Positions 8,193-16,036 are shown, counted from the stretch's first letter. The stretch is 25,714 nucleotides of DNA from Bacteroidales bacterium UBA1628 (GCA_002321335.1 DCMG01000134.1:1-25714), one strand, 5' to 3'. Notes: generated from the sequence alone by a model not told the origin. Numbers and translations: made by a program.

Positions 8193-9361
8193 ATTTTAAC
8201 CCCGTCGGCGCTGTGGCAGATGTATGCCGAATAATGCCCTTTCAGACAAGGAAACTCGGCAAGATATTCTGTCTCAACCTTTTTGAATATGCTGTCCCGC
8301 ATCGACGGGTCGATTATGGCCATGCAACAGCCCTTGAATCCGGCTCCGCTGAAACGTCCGCCGTAGATTCCGTCGGTATGCGTCATGATTTCGTAGATTT
8401 TCTTGAGTTCATCGGAACCGGTCTCCCAATTCTCGATTGACGAACGGCCACTCTCGAAACTCAGCCGGCCATATTCCTCAATGTCACCACGCCGCCACGC
8501 CTCGGCACCTCGTTGAACACGGTCATATTCAGAGTACCAATGCTCTGCGCGTCTGCGCCAGCTGTCGGGAAGGCGGTCTGCGAATTTATGGTAAATCTCG
8601 ACAGGGACATCCCTGAGGTTTGTCTCTTCGAATTTGCCGTAATCCATTCCTGAGTAGGCTTTCAACGCATAAGCCGCGCTTCGGCACTCATCCACCCTCA
8701 TGTTGAATTTGCTGCCTGCGAGTGTGCGTTCCACTCCGCTGAAGAATATAGCGATTTCGTACGGCTTCGTGGCCGGTGATGTGGGAATCAACTCGTAAGT
8801 GTCGTCTCTTGTGTCCAGATAGAGAAGATGATCCTTCTTGGAATAGACCTCGCAGCTTTGGTCAAGTTTTCCGCATGATACTCCGACATAGTCATTCTCT
8901 GCGGCCTTGGCGGTCATGATCAGTTCGTGGTCTGTCAAATGCAATCCGTTGACGGTACAAAGAGCCTTCAGGAAAGCGATTATCACCGCAGCTGAAGATG
9001 ACAAGCCGCCGATAGGAAGTGAACCCTCTATCACACCGCTCAGCCCTACACGCAACGGCAGCAATGATCCCAGCTGGACTGTGGCTCCGCGCAGGTAGTC
9101 GGCCCAGTCATTCTGCTTCTCTTCAGGAACAGCGCTGATGTGCCATTGCGCGCGTTTGCTGAACTGTAGTGACGAAAGTTCTATGACCCCGTTCCGTTTC
9201 GGTGCGAAGGCTATGTGGATGCCTTTGTCTATGGCGAAGCCGGTCACCCTTCCGAGTTGGTGGTCGGAGTGCGCCCCGATCGGGCAGACACGGTAAGGAC
9301 AGAACGAGAGCCCCTCGGGCTCCCGTCCATAAATGTCCCTGAATTTCTGCTCGCAGGTCAT
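8189..9361 (-). CDS. GHMP sugar kinase, galactokinase family, galacturonokinase-like
   Basis: This 390-residue kinase should phosphorylate the anomeric hydroxyl of a free sugar using ATP. GHMP motif 1 is PYRVCPIGAHSDHQLG at 22-37, motif 2 LPIGGLSSSAAV at 115-126, and motif 3 GRFSGAGFKGC near the C-terminus. The catalytic base is Asp167 in CGKLDQS. Galactokinases have GEHTD in motif 1, where the Glu binds the sugar. Here it is Ala30, as in my recollection of plant galacturonokinase. Galacturonate or another C6-modified hexose is therefore as plausible as galactose. No epimerase or GalT accompanies it. It starts 7 bases after pgi and overlaps the nucleotidyltransferase by ATGA. Automatic annotation would probably say galactokinase. 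Confidence 0.88.
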   Translation of the reverse strand: MTCEQKFRDIYGREPEGLSFCPYRVCPIGAHSDHQLGRVTGFAIDKGIHIAFAPKRNGVIELSSLQFSKRAQWHISAVPEEKQNDWADYLRGATVQLGSLLPLRVGLSGVIEGSLPIGGLSSSAAVIIAFLKALCTVNGLHLTDHELIMTAKAAENDYVGVSCGKLDQSCEVYSKKDHLLYLDTRDDTYELIPTSPATKPYEIAIFFSGVERTLAGSKFNMRVDECRSAAYALKAYSGMDYGKFEETNLRDVPVEIYHKFADRLPDSWRRRAEHWYSEYDRVQRGAEAWRRGDIEEYGRLSFESGRSSIENWETGSDELKKIYEIMTHTDGIYGGRFSGAGFKGCCMAIIDPSMRDSIFKKVETEYLAEFPCLKGHYSAYICHSADGVKI

Positions 9362-9368
9362 GAGCCTT

Positions 9369-10703
9369 TTACAGTCTTGCCTGAAGAGCCTTGCCCTGCT
9401 CCTCGTAGCCAGGCTTGCCCAAAAGGGCGAACATATTCTTTTTGTAGGCCTCTACCCCAGGCTGGTTGAATGGGTTCACGCCGAGAACATAGGCGCTGAC
9501 ACCGCAGGCGAACTCGAAGAAATAGAACAGGCCGCCGAGGTTGAAGGCGTTGATTCTTTCGATGGATACCTCAAGTTGAGGCACTCCGCCGTCGATATGG
9601 GCTAGTTTGGTTCCGAGTTGGGCCATGGCGTTGCAATGCTCCACGTGCTGTCCGGCGAGGTAGTTGAGCTGGTCGAGGTTCTGCTCGTCGCTGCCGATGA
9701 CAACCTCCCGGTTGCTCTTCTCGATGTTCACTACGGTCTCGAACACGACCCTGTCACCATCCTGAATGAACTGTCCCATGGAGTGAAGGTCGGTGGTGAA
9801 ATTCACAGACGCCGGGAATATTCCCTTTAGATCTTTTCCCTCTGACTCGCCGTAGAGCTGCTTCCACCACTCGCCAAGATATTGGAACTTAGGGTTGTAG
9901 GCAACCAGAATCTCAACTTTCTTTCCAAGTTTTGAATATAGCAGGTTTCTCATCGCTGCATATTGCACGGCCGGGTTCTCTTCGCTCTTCACTGCCAGAG
10001 CCTTCTCCATCTCAACGGCGCCAGCGATCATCTCCCTCACGTCGAAGCCGGCGAGAACTATAGGCAGAAGTCCTACCGGAGTGAGCACGGAGAAACGGCC
10101 TCCGACATTGTCAGGAACAACGAATGTCTTGTAGCCTTCCTGAGTGGAGAGGGTCTTGAGGGCGCCCTTGTGGGCATCGGTGATGGCGACGATTCTTTCG
10201 GAGGCGTCAGCATAGTTTTTCTCGATGTGCTCTTTGACGATTCTGAAAGCAACGGCAGGCTCGGTTGTGGTTCCTGACTTGGAAATCACAACTGTGGCGA
10301 CATTCCTCTCGGCCACAAGATCCATCAGCTCGGCGAGATATTCCTCGGAAAGGTTGTTGCCGGCGAATACCACTTCCGGAGCCTCTTTCGCTCCGCCAAG
10401 CTGTTTGGCGAAATTGTGGGAAAGGGCCTCGATGGCACAGCGCGCGCCAAGATATGAACCTCCGATGCCGATAACGACGACCAGATTCACACCCTTTGCT
10501 TTCCAGCAGTCACGCACTGCCTCGCACTCTGCGATAAGCGCTTCAGGAGTCTCTGAAGGCAGGTGTTTCCAGCCCAGGAAGTCGTTCCCCGCTCCTGATT
10601 CACTGGCAAGCACGTCATAGGCTTCAAGAGCCTTGCCGACATATTCCTTGTAATCCTCGTCCTTGACGAAGGAGGCGCATCCTCCTAAATTGACTTTGAC
10701 CAT
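9369..10703 (-). CDS. pgi: Glucose-6-phosphate isomerase
   Basis: This 444-residue enzyme interconverts glucose 6-phosphate and fructose 6-phosphate in glycolysis and gluconeogenesis. It has the short form found in Bacillus-type PGIs. Signature blocks are IGIGGSYLGARCAIE, SKSGTTTEPAVAFRI (phosphate-binding), GGRFSVLTPVGLLP, the catalytic Glu/His region GESEGKDLKGIFP, and the C-terminal FNQPGVEAYKKNMF with the active-site Lys. It is the first gene of a minus-strand operon with the GHMP kinase and nucleotidyltransferase, so central hexose phosphate flux is co-expressed with sugar activation. A Bacteroides-type -7 element lies upstream. Confidence 0.98.
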   Translation of the reverse strand: MVKVNLGGCASFVKDEDYKEYVGKALEAYDVLASESGAGNDFLGWKHLPSETPEALIAECEAVRDCWKAKGVNLVVVIGIGGSYLGARCAIEALSHNFAKQLGGAKEAPEVVFAGNNLSEEYLAELMDLVAERNVATVVISKSGTTTEPAVAFRIVKEHIEKNYADASERIVAITDAHKGALKTLSTQEGYKTFVVPDNVGGRFSVLTPVGLLPIVLAGFDVREMIAGAVEMEKALAVKSEENPAVQYAAMRNLLYSKLGKKVEILVAYNPKFQYLGEWWKQLYGESEGKDLKGIFPASVNFTTDLHSMGQFIQDGDRVVFETVVNIEKSNREVVIGSDEQNLDQLNYLAGQHVEHCNAMAQLGTKLAHIDGGVPQLEVSIERINAFNLGGLFYFFEFACGVSAYVLGVNPFNQPGVEAYKKNMFALLGKPGYEEQGKALQARL

Positions 10704-10736
10704 ATTGCTTCTTAATTAAGGTTTACTAACGAATTA

Positions 10737-10744
10737 CAAAAATA
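10737..10744 (-). promoter_or_regulatory. -7 promoter element for the pgi operon
   Basis: On the minus strand the sequence is TATTTTTG, matching TAnnTTTG, about 33 bases before the pgi ATG. A partial -33 (TTTC) is 21 bases further upstream. Confidence 0.5.
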
Positions 10745-10839
10745 ACCATTTTCCGATAAAACACCGAAAGTTATCTTTCATAAATGAATATGTATGAATA
10801 TTCCTCCGTCCTATCGGAGTGATCAGCACATGAGGCGGA

Positions 10840-11415
10840 TCAGATCATCATGCCCGAACGGATCTCGGCTGCGGTGGCGACCCCTTTCAGACGTTCCACT
10901 ATCGAGAGCGCGAAATCAACGGCACATCCTGGACCACGGCCGGTGATAAGATTGCCGTCAGACACGGCGGCGGTCCTGACATATTCACCGCCTTTTGCGG
11001 ACGGTGCCGCCTCAAAACCATCATAGCAGGTGAATCTTTTGCCGTCAAGGGTAGGAAGGTGAGGAATGACCAGGCCCGGTGCCGCACAGATTGCGGCCAC
11101 AACACCGCCTTCGGAGTAGTGGAGTCTCATCAGTTCCATCAACTCTTGGTTATCCGCAAGGTTTTTTGTGCCCGGCATGCCTCCGGGAAATACCATCACA
11201 TCCTGTTCTCCGGTATGGCTTAGGTCTGTCTGTCTCTTGAAGATGTCCCATGTCATGTCGGCGATGACCGGCACTCCGTGAGCTCCGCAAACCTGAGCGT
11301 TGTCATTGATTGAGACAGTCCGCGCGTCGATTCCGCCCCTTCTGAGGACATCCACTGTGGCGATAGCCTCGATTTCCTCGAAACCGTTGGCTAAGAATAT
11401 GTATGCTCCTTTCAT
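10840..11415 (-). CDS. DJ-1/PfpI family protein (YajL-like)
   Basis: This 191-residue cytoplasmic protein has the class I glutamine amidotransferase-like fold. The nucleophile-elbow Cys110 is in AAICAAPGLVI and the conserved partner Glu is in GFEEIEA at 11-17. FPGGMPG matches the family's oxyanion region. Relatives are described as redox-stress chaperones or glyoxalase/deglycase enzymes; which applies here is unknown. It begins 170 bases after the tRNA-Gln gene, and the terminator-like REP hairpin between them argues for separate transcription. I see no consensus promoter in its leader. A small dyad (11459-11465 with 11477-11482) is present there. Confidence 0.93.
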   Translation of the reverse strand: MKGAYIFLANGFEEIEAIATVDVLRRGGIDARTVSINDNAQVCGAHGVPVIADMTWDIFKRQTDLSHTGEQDVMVFPGGMPGTKNLADNQELMELMRLHYSEGGVVAAICAAPGLVIPHLPTLDGKRFTCYDGFEAAPSAKGGEYVRTAAVSDGNLITGRGPGCAVDFALSIVERLKGVATAAEIRSGMMI

Positions 11416-11543
11416 GATGTGTTTGTTAAAGTGATGTTAGTCAGTTGTTTGTGAAATCCTGCCCTCCTGATAATCCAGGCAGTTTTCTGTAATTGCTTGT
11501 GTTTTGGCAGTTTGTGTTTTACGTGCTTTGTGGGAGAATATCA

Positions 11544-11584
11544 AAGAAACCGGCCACTGATCTTGTCGAAGTGGCCGGTTTCTT
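11544..11584 (-). terminator. REP-like palindrome after tRNA-Gln
   Basis: A perfect 15-bp inverted repeat (11544-11558 with 11570-11584) around GATCTTGTCGA, a one-base variant of the family loop. On the minus strand it begins two bases after the tRNA 3' end and is followed by TTTG after a TTTC arm, so it should terminate the tRNA transcript. Confidence 0.72.
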
Positions 11585-11585
11585 G

Positions 11586-11656
11586 TTGAGATATCAGGAC
11601 TCGAACCTGAACTGGCAGAACCAAAATCTGTAGTGCTACCATTACACCATACCTCA
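11586..11656 (-). tRNA. tRNA-Gln (anticodon UUG)
   Basis: Read on the minus strand, a 7-bp acceptor (TGAGGTA with TATCTCA, one G-U), D arm GTGT/GCAC, anticodon loop TTTTGGT giving UUG, and T arm TCAGG-TTCGAGT-CCTGA form a complete cloverleaf. The first acceptor pair is U1-A72, as is usual for tRNA-Gln. The anticodon stem has one A-C mismatch at its base (27-43). CCA is not encoded. It decodes CAA, and CAG by wobble. It has its own promoter and terminator, although it follows rbfA on the same strand. Confidence 0.95.
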
Positions 11657-11666
11657 ATTCCATTCG

Positions 11667-11698
11667 CAAAGGTATTCATTTTCTTCTGAATCTGCAAA
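11667..11698 (-). promoter_or_regulatory. Bacteroides-type promoter for tRNA-Gln
   Basis: On the minus strand: TTTG (11695-11698), 20-base spacer, TACCTTTG (11667-11674), ten bases before the tRNA 5' end. An exact consensus match. Confidence 0.8.
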
Positions 11699-11729
11699 CC
11701 TTGTGACATAAACATTGTCGCGGAACGGT

Positions 11730-12077
11730 TTATTTCTTCAGAAGTTCGTCAATATGTTCGGCATAGTCCAAGGATGAATCCAGATAGAACACAATCTCAG
11801 GCACGATGCGAAGTTGCTTTGCGACTTGGTGTCCGAGCTCCCCACGCAGGGCCTTGACGTTGTCGTTCAGAATCTTCATGACCTCTTCGGCCTTGGCGGA
11901 AGGGAATATGCTCACGTAGGTCTTGGCGAGTGAGAGGTCAGGGCTGACCCTGACCTCGCTGACCGTCACCATCGCGCCTCCGAACACGGCCATTCCTTTG
12001 CTGCGGATGATTTCCGCCAGATCCTTCTGGATCTCTCTGGCAACCTTCAACTGCCTGGTGCTTGCCGGTTTCTCCAT
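11730..12077 (-). CDS. rbfA: 30S ribosome-binding factor RbfA
   Basis: This 115-residue KH-like protein binds the immature 30S subunit and helps 16S rRNA 5'-end maturation. The N-terminal STRQLKVAREIQKDLAEII and the block VTVSEVRVSPDLSLAKTYVSIF are diagnostic. VPEIVFYLDSSLDYAEHIDELL is the usual C-terminal helix region. The gene starts one base after the tyrS stop, so the two are co-transcribed. Confidence 0.97.
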   Translation of the reverse strand: MEKPASTRQLKVAREIQKDLAEIIRSKGMAVFGGAMVTVSEVRVSPDLSLAKTYVSIFPSAKAEEVMKILNDNVKALRGELGHQVAKQLRIVPEIVFYLDSSLDYAEHIDELLKK

Positions 12078-12078
12078 A

Positions 12079-13371
12079 TTATAGTACGTTTATGATGAAG
12101 TAGTTCTTCTTTCCTTTCTGGGCTAGGATGTATTTTCCGTCCACGATGTCCTTCTCTGAGACCTCGTAGGCTATGTCCGAGATCTTGTCCTTGTTGATGC
12201 TCACTCCGTTGCCCTGAACCATCTTCCTGGCCTCTCCCTTCGAGGAGAACACCTGTGTCTTCACGGCGAGGAAGTCAAGGATGTCGCAAGGAAGGTCTGA
12301 TTTCTGAATATCAAAGGTCGGCACACCGCTGAACACGGCGAGGAACGTCTTCTCGTCCAGTTTCCTGAGCTCGTCCGAAGTCGAGTTGCCGAACAGCATC
12401 TTGGATGCGGAGACTGCGTTCTCATATTCTTCGGCTCCGTGGATCATGGTTGTAAGCTCCTTTGCGAGAAGCTGCTGGAGCGTCCTGCGGCCAGGGTCCT
12501 GACGGTGCTCCTCGATCGCGGCGTCGATGGTCTCCTTGTCAAGAAGGGTGAATATCTTGATGTACCTTTCGGCATCCTCGTCGCTGACGTTCAGCCAGAA
12601 CTGGTAGAACTCGTACGGTGAAGTCTTCTCAGAGTCGAGCCAGATGTTGCCCTTCTCAGTCTTGCCGAACTTCGTTCCGTCGGCCTTGCGGATGAGAGGG
12701 CAGGTTAAGGCAAACGCGTCAGTCTTGCCGAGCATCCTGCGGATGAGTTCCGTTCCGGTGGTGATGTTGCCCCACTGGTCGCTTCCTCCGAGCTGGAGGC
12801 GGCAGCCCTTGTTCTCGTAGAGCCAGAGGTAATCGTAGCCCTGAAGCAGCTGGTAGCTGAACTCCGTGAAGGACATACCCTCGCGAGACTCGCTGGAAAG
12901 GCGCTTCTTCACTGAGTCCTTGGCCATCATGTAGTTGACTGTGATGTGCTTTCCCACGTCACGGATGAAGTTCAGGAACGAGTAGTTCTTCATCCAGTCG
13001 TAGTTGTTCACGAGCTCGGCCTTGTTAGGCGCGTCAGAGTCAAAGTCAAGAATTCTGGAAAGCTGCTTCTTGATGCCTGCGATGTTGTGCTGGAGGGTTT
13101 CCTCGTCCAGAAGGTTTCTTTCCTGGGACTTCATCGACGGGTCTCCGATCATTCCGGTCGCGCCTCCGATCAGGGCTATAGGCTTGTGCCCGCACTGCTG
13201 GAAGTGCTTAAGAATCATGATGCTGACAAGGTGGCCGATGTGCAGGGAGTCTGCCGTCGGGTCAATGCCGACGTAGGCCGCCTGAGGACCTTCCATGAGT
13301 TTTTCCTCTGTTCCAGGCATGATGTCCTGGATCATGCCTCTCCATTTTAGTTCCTCTACGAAATTCTTCAT
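12079..13371 (-). CDS. tyrS: Tyrosyl-tRNA synthetase
   Basis: This 430-residue class Ic synthetase charges tRNA-Tyr. The HIGH motif is HIGH at 44-47 in [14 protein letters not shown], and the KMSKS equivalent is KFGKT at 234-238, which marks the TyrRS type related to E. coli TyrS. The tyrosine/tRNA pocket GYDYLWLYE and GGSDQWGN are intact. The last 60 residues form an S4-like RNA-binding domain ([19 protein letters not shown]). It is the first gene of the tyrS-rbfA unit, divergent from tpiA. I do not see a T-box, which would not be expected in this phylum. Confidence 0.98.
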   Translation of the reverse strand: MKNFVEELKWRGMIQDIMPGTEEKLMEGPQAAYVGIDPTADSLHIGHLVSIMILKHFQQCGHKPIALIGGATGMIGDPSMKSQERNLLDEETLQHNIAGIKKQLSRILDFDSDAPNKAELVNNYDWMKNYSFLNFIRDVGKHITVNYMMAKDSVKKRLSSESREGMSFTEFSYQLLQGYDYLWLYENKGCRLQLGGSDQWGNITTGTELIRRMLGKTDAFALTCPLIRKADGTKFGKTEKGNIWLDSEKTSPYEFYQFWLNVSDEDAERYIKIFTLLDKETIDAAIEEHRQDPGRRTLQQLLAKELTTMIHGAEEYENAVSASKMLFGNSTSDELRKLDEKTFLAVFSGVPTFDIQKSDLPCDILDFLAVKTQVFSSKGEARKMVQGNGVSINKDKISDIAYEVSEKDIVDGKYILAQKGKKNYFIINVL

Positions 13372-13444
13372 TGTATGATGCTTTTATCTATTCAACATTT
13401 GTGGTGTGTATGGGTGTTTTTCTGATTTTCACACCAAATTTATG

Positions 13445-13452
13445 CAAAGTTA
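13445..13452 (-). promoter_or_regulatory. -7 promoter element for tyrS-rbfA
   Basis: On the minus strand TAACTTTG matches TAnnTTTG, leaving a leader of about 70 bases to tyrS. No clear TTTG at -33. It is interleaved with the tpiA element on the other strand. Confidence 0.5.
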
Positions 13453-13465
13453 GGCAAAAATAACG

Positions 13466-13473
13466 TAAATTTG
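13466..13473 (+). promoter_or_regulatory. -7 promoter element for tpiA
   Basis: TAAATTTG matches TAnnTTTG, about 40 bases before the tpiA ATG. The -33 region is not recognisable and would overlap the divergent tyrS element. Confidence 0.5.
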
Positions 13474-13513
13474 CAGGCTGGAAACGAAATTAACAGTTTA
13501 AAAATAAACGAAT

Positions 13514-14269
13514 ATGAGAAAGAAAATCGTTGCCGGAAACTGGAAGATGAACACAACTCTCCAGGAAGGCGTTGAACTTGCGAAGGCTGTCGCCGCCAAG
13601 TCTGTCGAGACACCAGAACATGTCGGGCTTATCGTTGCCCCTCCTTTCACCCATCTCGCATCTGTAGCCGAGGCTCTCAAGGGATCAAAGGTTGAGCTTT
13701 CAGCCCAGAACTGCGCAGATCATGAGAAGGGAGCCTACACTGGTGAGGTCGCTGTGAACATGTTGACTTCTGTCGGTTGCCAGTGGACCATCCTCGGACA
13801 CTCAGAGAGAAGGCAGTACTACGGAGAGACTGACGAGAAGCTTGTCGAGAAGACAAGGCTCGCCCTTGCGGCCGGTCTCGGTGTCATCCTTTGCGTAGGA
13901 GAGAATCTTGAGCAGAGAGAGGCCGGAAAGCATTTCGAGGTAGTTACCGAGCAGATCAAGAACGTCCTCTACAATTTCACAGCCGAGGACATGACAAAGA
14001 TCATCGTGGCTTACGAGCCTGTTTGGGCCATCGGCACAGGCAAGACAGCTTCCGCCGAGCAGGCTGAGGAGATTCACGCATGCATCCGCAAGGTGCTTGC
14101 CGAGAAGTTCGGCGAGACTGTCGCCGAGGACACCACTATCCTCTACGGCGGAAGCTGCAAGCCTTCAAACGCCAAGGAACTCTTCGCCCAGAAGGACATC
14201 GACGGCGGCCTGATTGGTGGAGCTGCGCTGAAGGCTGACGATTTTATAGAAATAGCTAAGAGCTATTAA
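13514..14269 (+). CDS. tpiA: Triosephosphate isomerase
   Basis: This 251-residue TIM-barrel enzyme interconverts dihydroxyacetone phosphate and glyceraldehyde 3-phosphate. Catalytic residues are in place: Lys11 (GNWKMN), His96 (LGHSERR) and Glu168 ([15 protein letters not shown]), the last next to the flexible phosphate loop. YGGSCKPSN and [12 protein letters not shown] close the barrel. It is monocistronic, with a terminator 17 bases after the stop. The hexamer GAATAT overlaps its ATG. Confidence 0.98.
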   Translation: MRKKIVAGNWKMNTTLQEGVELAKAVAAKSVETPEHVGLIVAPPFTHLASVAEALKGSKVELSAQNCADHEKGAYTGEVAVNMLTSVGCQWTILGHSERRQYYGETDEKLVEKTRLALAAGLGVILCVGENLEQREAGKHFEVVTEQIKNVLYNFTAEDMTKIIVAYEPVWAIGTGKTASAEQAEEIHACIRKVLAEKFGETVAEDTTILYGGSCKPSNAKELFAQKDIDGGLIGGAALKADDFIEIAKSY

Positions 14270-14285
14270 TCTGAAAATCTGAATG

Positions 14286-14327
14286 AAAAAGGAGAGGCAA
14301 AGCGGTTAGCGTTGCCTCTCCTTTTTT
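14286..14327. terminator. Bidirectional terminator between tpiA and the Hc1-like gene
   Basis: GGAGAGGCAA (14291-14300) pairs with TTGCCTCTCC (14312-14321). The stem is flanked by five A residues on the left and six T residues on the right, so it can end transcripts from both convergent genes. Confidence 0.88.
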
Positions 14328-14341
14328 CGGTATATAGCCTC

Positions 14342-14518
14342 TTACTTCTTGGACTCTTCAACAGAAATTTTTCTGAATTCTTTGAGATCCTTCATGAGTT
14401 CGAGGGCTGCCTTGCGGGCGCGTGCGCCGGCTGCCTTATTACCTTTCTCTACCTGAGCGTCAGCGTTCTCAATGAACACGTTGAGCTCTTCCTTGATTTT
14501 AGCGACAAGATTCTCCAT
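14342..14518 (-). CDS. Histone H1-like protein Hc1 (58 aa)
   Basis: This small, Lys/Ala/Glu-rich, helical protein begins MENLVAKIKEELNVFI and has the central run NKAAGARARKAALELMK. Both features resemble the Hc1 family (chlamydial histone-like protein) found widely in Bacteroidota. Such proteins bind DNA or nucleic acid in the nucleoid. It lacks the long Lys-rich tail of chlamydial Hc1. The start is the only ATG giving this N-terminus. It has its own promoter and shares a bidirectional terminator with tpiA. Confidence 0.88.
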   Translation of the reverse strand: MENLVAKIKEELNVFIENADAQVEKGNKAAGARARKAALELMKDLKEFRKISVEESKK

Positions 14519-14586
14519 TTTGTTCTAATTTTAGTGAATAGTTGGATTTATTAATGTAAATAATAATTATCGTCTGTAATATGAGT

Positions 14587-14617
14587 GCAAGTTATGTAAA
14601 AAAATGAAATTAACAAA
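14587..14617 (-). promoter_or_regulatory. Promoter for the Hc1-like gene
   Basis: On the minus strand: TTTG (14614-14617), a 19-base spacer, and TAACTTGC (14587-14594), a near match to TAnnTTTG. The leader would be about 65 bases and very AT-rich. Confidence 0.5.
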
Positions 14618-14651
14618 TTTTTCCGGCAAAAAAGGCTGGTTTTCTGACACC

Positions 14652-15239
14652 TTATGCTTCTTTTTCATTATTTTTAGGCTTGACGTTGAGCATATTCATT
14701 GCCCTGTCCGGCCCGATTGTGGAAAAATTCTTGATTCCTGCTATAACTCTGTCACATATTCCTGGAACAGCCTCCTTTTCCTCAGTGGTCAGTTCGCCGA
14801 TCACATAGTCAACCTGAGCGCCTCGGGAGAAATTGTTGCCGATTCCGATTCTGATTCTGGCCCATTGGGTGGTGTTCAGGCGAGCCTGAATGTCTTTCAA
14901 GCCGTTATGACCTCCATCGCTTCCGTTTTTGCGCATTCTGATTGTTCCGAAAGGAAGGTTCAGGTCATCACAGATCACAATGAGGTTTTCAAGAGGCAGC
15001 TTCAGCTTGTCCATCCAGTATCGTACGGCATTGCCGCTGAGATTCATGTAGGTGGAAGGCTTGAGGAGGTAAAACTTGCGTCCCTTGAATGAGATCTCTG
15101 CCACGTCTCCGTAGCGTTCCGTCCTGAAAACAGTATTGGATGCCTGTGCCCAGGCATCCAACACCATAAACCCCATGTTATGTCTGGTAGAAGCGTACTC
15201 GGCGCCGATGTTTCCCAATCCTGCGACAAGATAGTTCAT
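14652..15239 (-). CDS. pth: Peptidyl-tRNA hydrolase
   Basis: This 195-residue enzyme cleaves peptidyl-tRNA released by stalled ribosomes. Asn10 (GLGNIG), catalytic His20 (TRHNMGF), Asn66 (STYMNLSG), Asp92 (CDDLNLPFG) and Asn112 (GGHNGLKD) are all present. I place the start at ATG 15239 (MNYLVAGLGN), which puts Asn10 and His20 at the E. coli positions. The frame is open further upstream, but that extension overlaps the end of rplY and has no homology. It follows rplY by 31 bases, the usual rplY-pth order, and is probably co-transcribed with it. Confidence 0.97.
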   Translation of the reverse strand: MNYLVAGLGNIGAEYASTRHNMGFMVLDAWAQASNTVFRTERYGDVAEISFKGRKFYLLKPSTYMNLSGNAVRYWMDKLKLPLENLIVICDDLNLPFGTIRMRKNGSDGGHNGLKDIQARLNTTQWARIRIGIGNNFSRGAQVDYVIGELTTEEKEAVPGICDRVIAGIKNFSTIGPDRAMNMLNVKPKNNEKEA

Positions 15240-15270
15240 TCCAGTGTCTTTATCAGAGGCTTGAGCAGGC

Positions 15271-15915
15271 TTATTCAGCAGCTGGCTCAGCAGTTTCCTC
15301 AGTTGATTCAGTCTCATGCTCCTCAGCGCCTTCCATCTTCTCCTCGTGGGCAAGCTGGGCGGCGAGCTGACGTGTTGACTTGACAGAGCAGATGATGGTT
15401 GACTTCGGTGTTACAACATTCACGTTCTCCACCTTGATGTCACCGGCTACGATACGCTTCTCGATGTCGAGTTTGGTGACATCTATGTTGAGTGTGTCAG
15501 GAAGATCCTTCATCAGAGCGCTGATGCGTACCTCTCTGCTGGAGAGAACGAATTTACCACCTCTCTGCACTCCGACAGGGTGACCGCTGACAACAACCGG
15601 AACCTTGATGACGATTGGCTTGTCCTCGGAAACGGCGAGGAAGTCAGCATGCAGACAGTTGTCCTTGACCGGGTGATATTGAAGCTCGTGAACGACAGCC
15701 GTGTAGGCCTTGCCGTTGTCAAGCTTGATGTCGATGATGAATGATGCCGGAGTGTGGGTGATTCCCATAAGATCTCTTTCCGTTACTGTGAAGAGAACGT
15801 TCTCCAGACCAGCGCCGTAAAGGTTGCAAGGGACGAGACCCTGCTTACGGAACGCTTTGATGACGGCCTTGTTGCCGACTTCACGGACTTTGCCGTTAAG
15901 CTCAAAATGCTTCAT
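15271..15915 (-). CDS. rplY: 50S ribosomal protein L25 (CTC form)
   Basis: This 214-residue protein binds 5S rRNA in the large subunit. The N-terminal L25 domain starts MKHFELNGKVREVGNKAVIKAFRKQG and has RDLMGITHTPASFIIDI. The C-terminal TL5/CTC domain contains VVVSGHPVGVQRGGKF and LPDTLNIDVTKLDI. The last 25 residues are a Glu-rich acidic tail common in this phylum. It heads an operon with pth. Its leader has a strong promoter and a GC-rich hairpin that could serve autoregulation. Confidence 0.97.
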   Translation of the reverse strand: MKHFELNGKVREVGNKAVIKAFRKQGLVPCNLYGAGLENVLFTVTERDLMGITHTPASFIIDIKLDNGKAYTAVVHELQYHPVKDNCLHADFLAVSEDKPIVIKVPVVVSGHPVGVQRGGKFVLSSREVRISALMKDLPDTLNIDVTKLDIEKRIVAGDIKVENVNVVTPKSTIICSVKSTRQLAAQLAHEEKMEGAEEHETESTEETAEPAAE

Positions 15916-15943
15916 TGTTTTGTTGATTAAAATGTGTTACTCA

Positions 15944-15962
15944 GTTCCGGACCGCCCGGAAC
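15944..15962 (-). promoter_or_regulatory. Hairpin in the rplY mRNA leader
   Basis: GTTCCGG and CCGGAAC form a perfect 7-bp stem with a 5-base loop, between the promoter and the rplY start. It has no T tract, so it is more likely a leader structure than a terminator. Confidence 0.5.
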
Positions 15963-16005
15963 CCCATTGCACCAAAAGCGTTGTATGCGCTTTGTAATTG
16001 CGCGG

Positions 16006-16036
16006 CAAAGATAGGAATATTTTGTGAATAGGCAAA
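16006..16036 (-). promoter_or_regulatory. Bacteroides-type promoter for rplY-pth
   Basis: On the minus strand: TTTG (16033-16036), a 19-base spacer, and TATCTTTG (16006-16013), a full consensus match. The -33 lies inside an 8-bp inverted repeat (16031-16038 with 16065-16072) downstream of the peptidase gene stop. Confidence 0.8.

Noticed and set aside
8907..10620. Plus-strand open frames across pgi and the sugar kinase
   Set aside because: Antisense shadows of conserved genes with no homology or start signals.
11437..11715. Minus-strand open frame containing EVWCNGSTTDFGSASSGSS
   Set aside because: It is the translation of the tRNA-Gln gene and its flanks, a well-known artefact, not a protein.
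15240..15353. N-terminal extension of pth by 38 residues
   Set aside because: It overlaps the end of rplY in another frame, lacks homology, and would shift Asn10 and His20 from their canonical positions.
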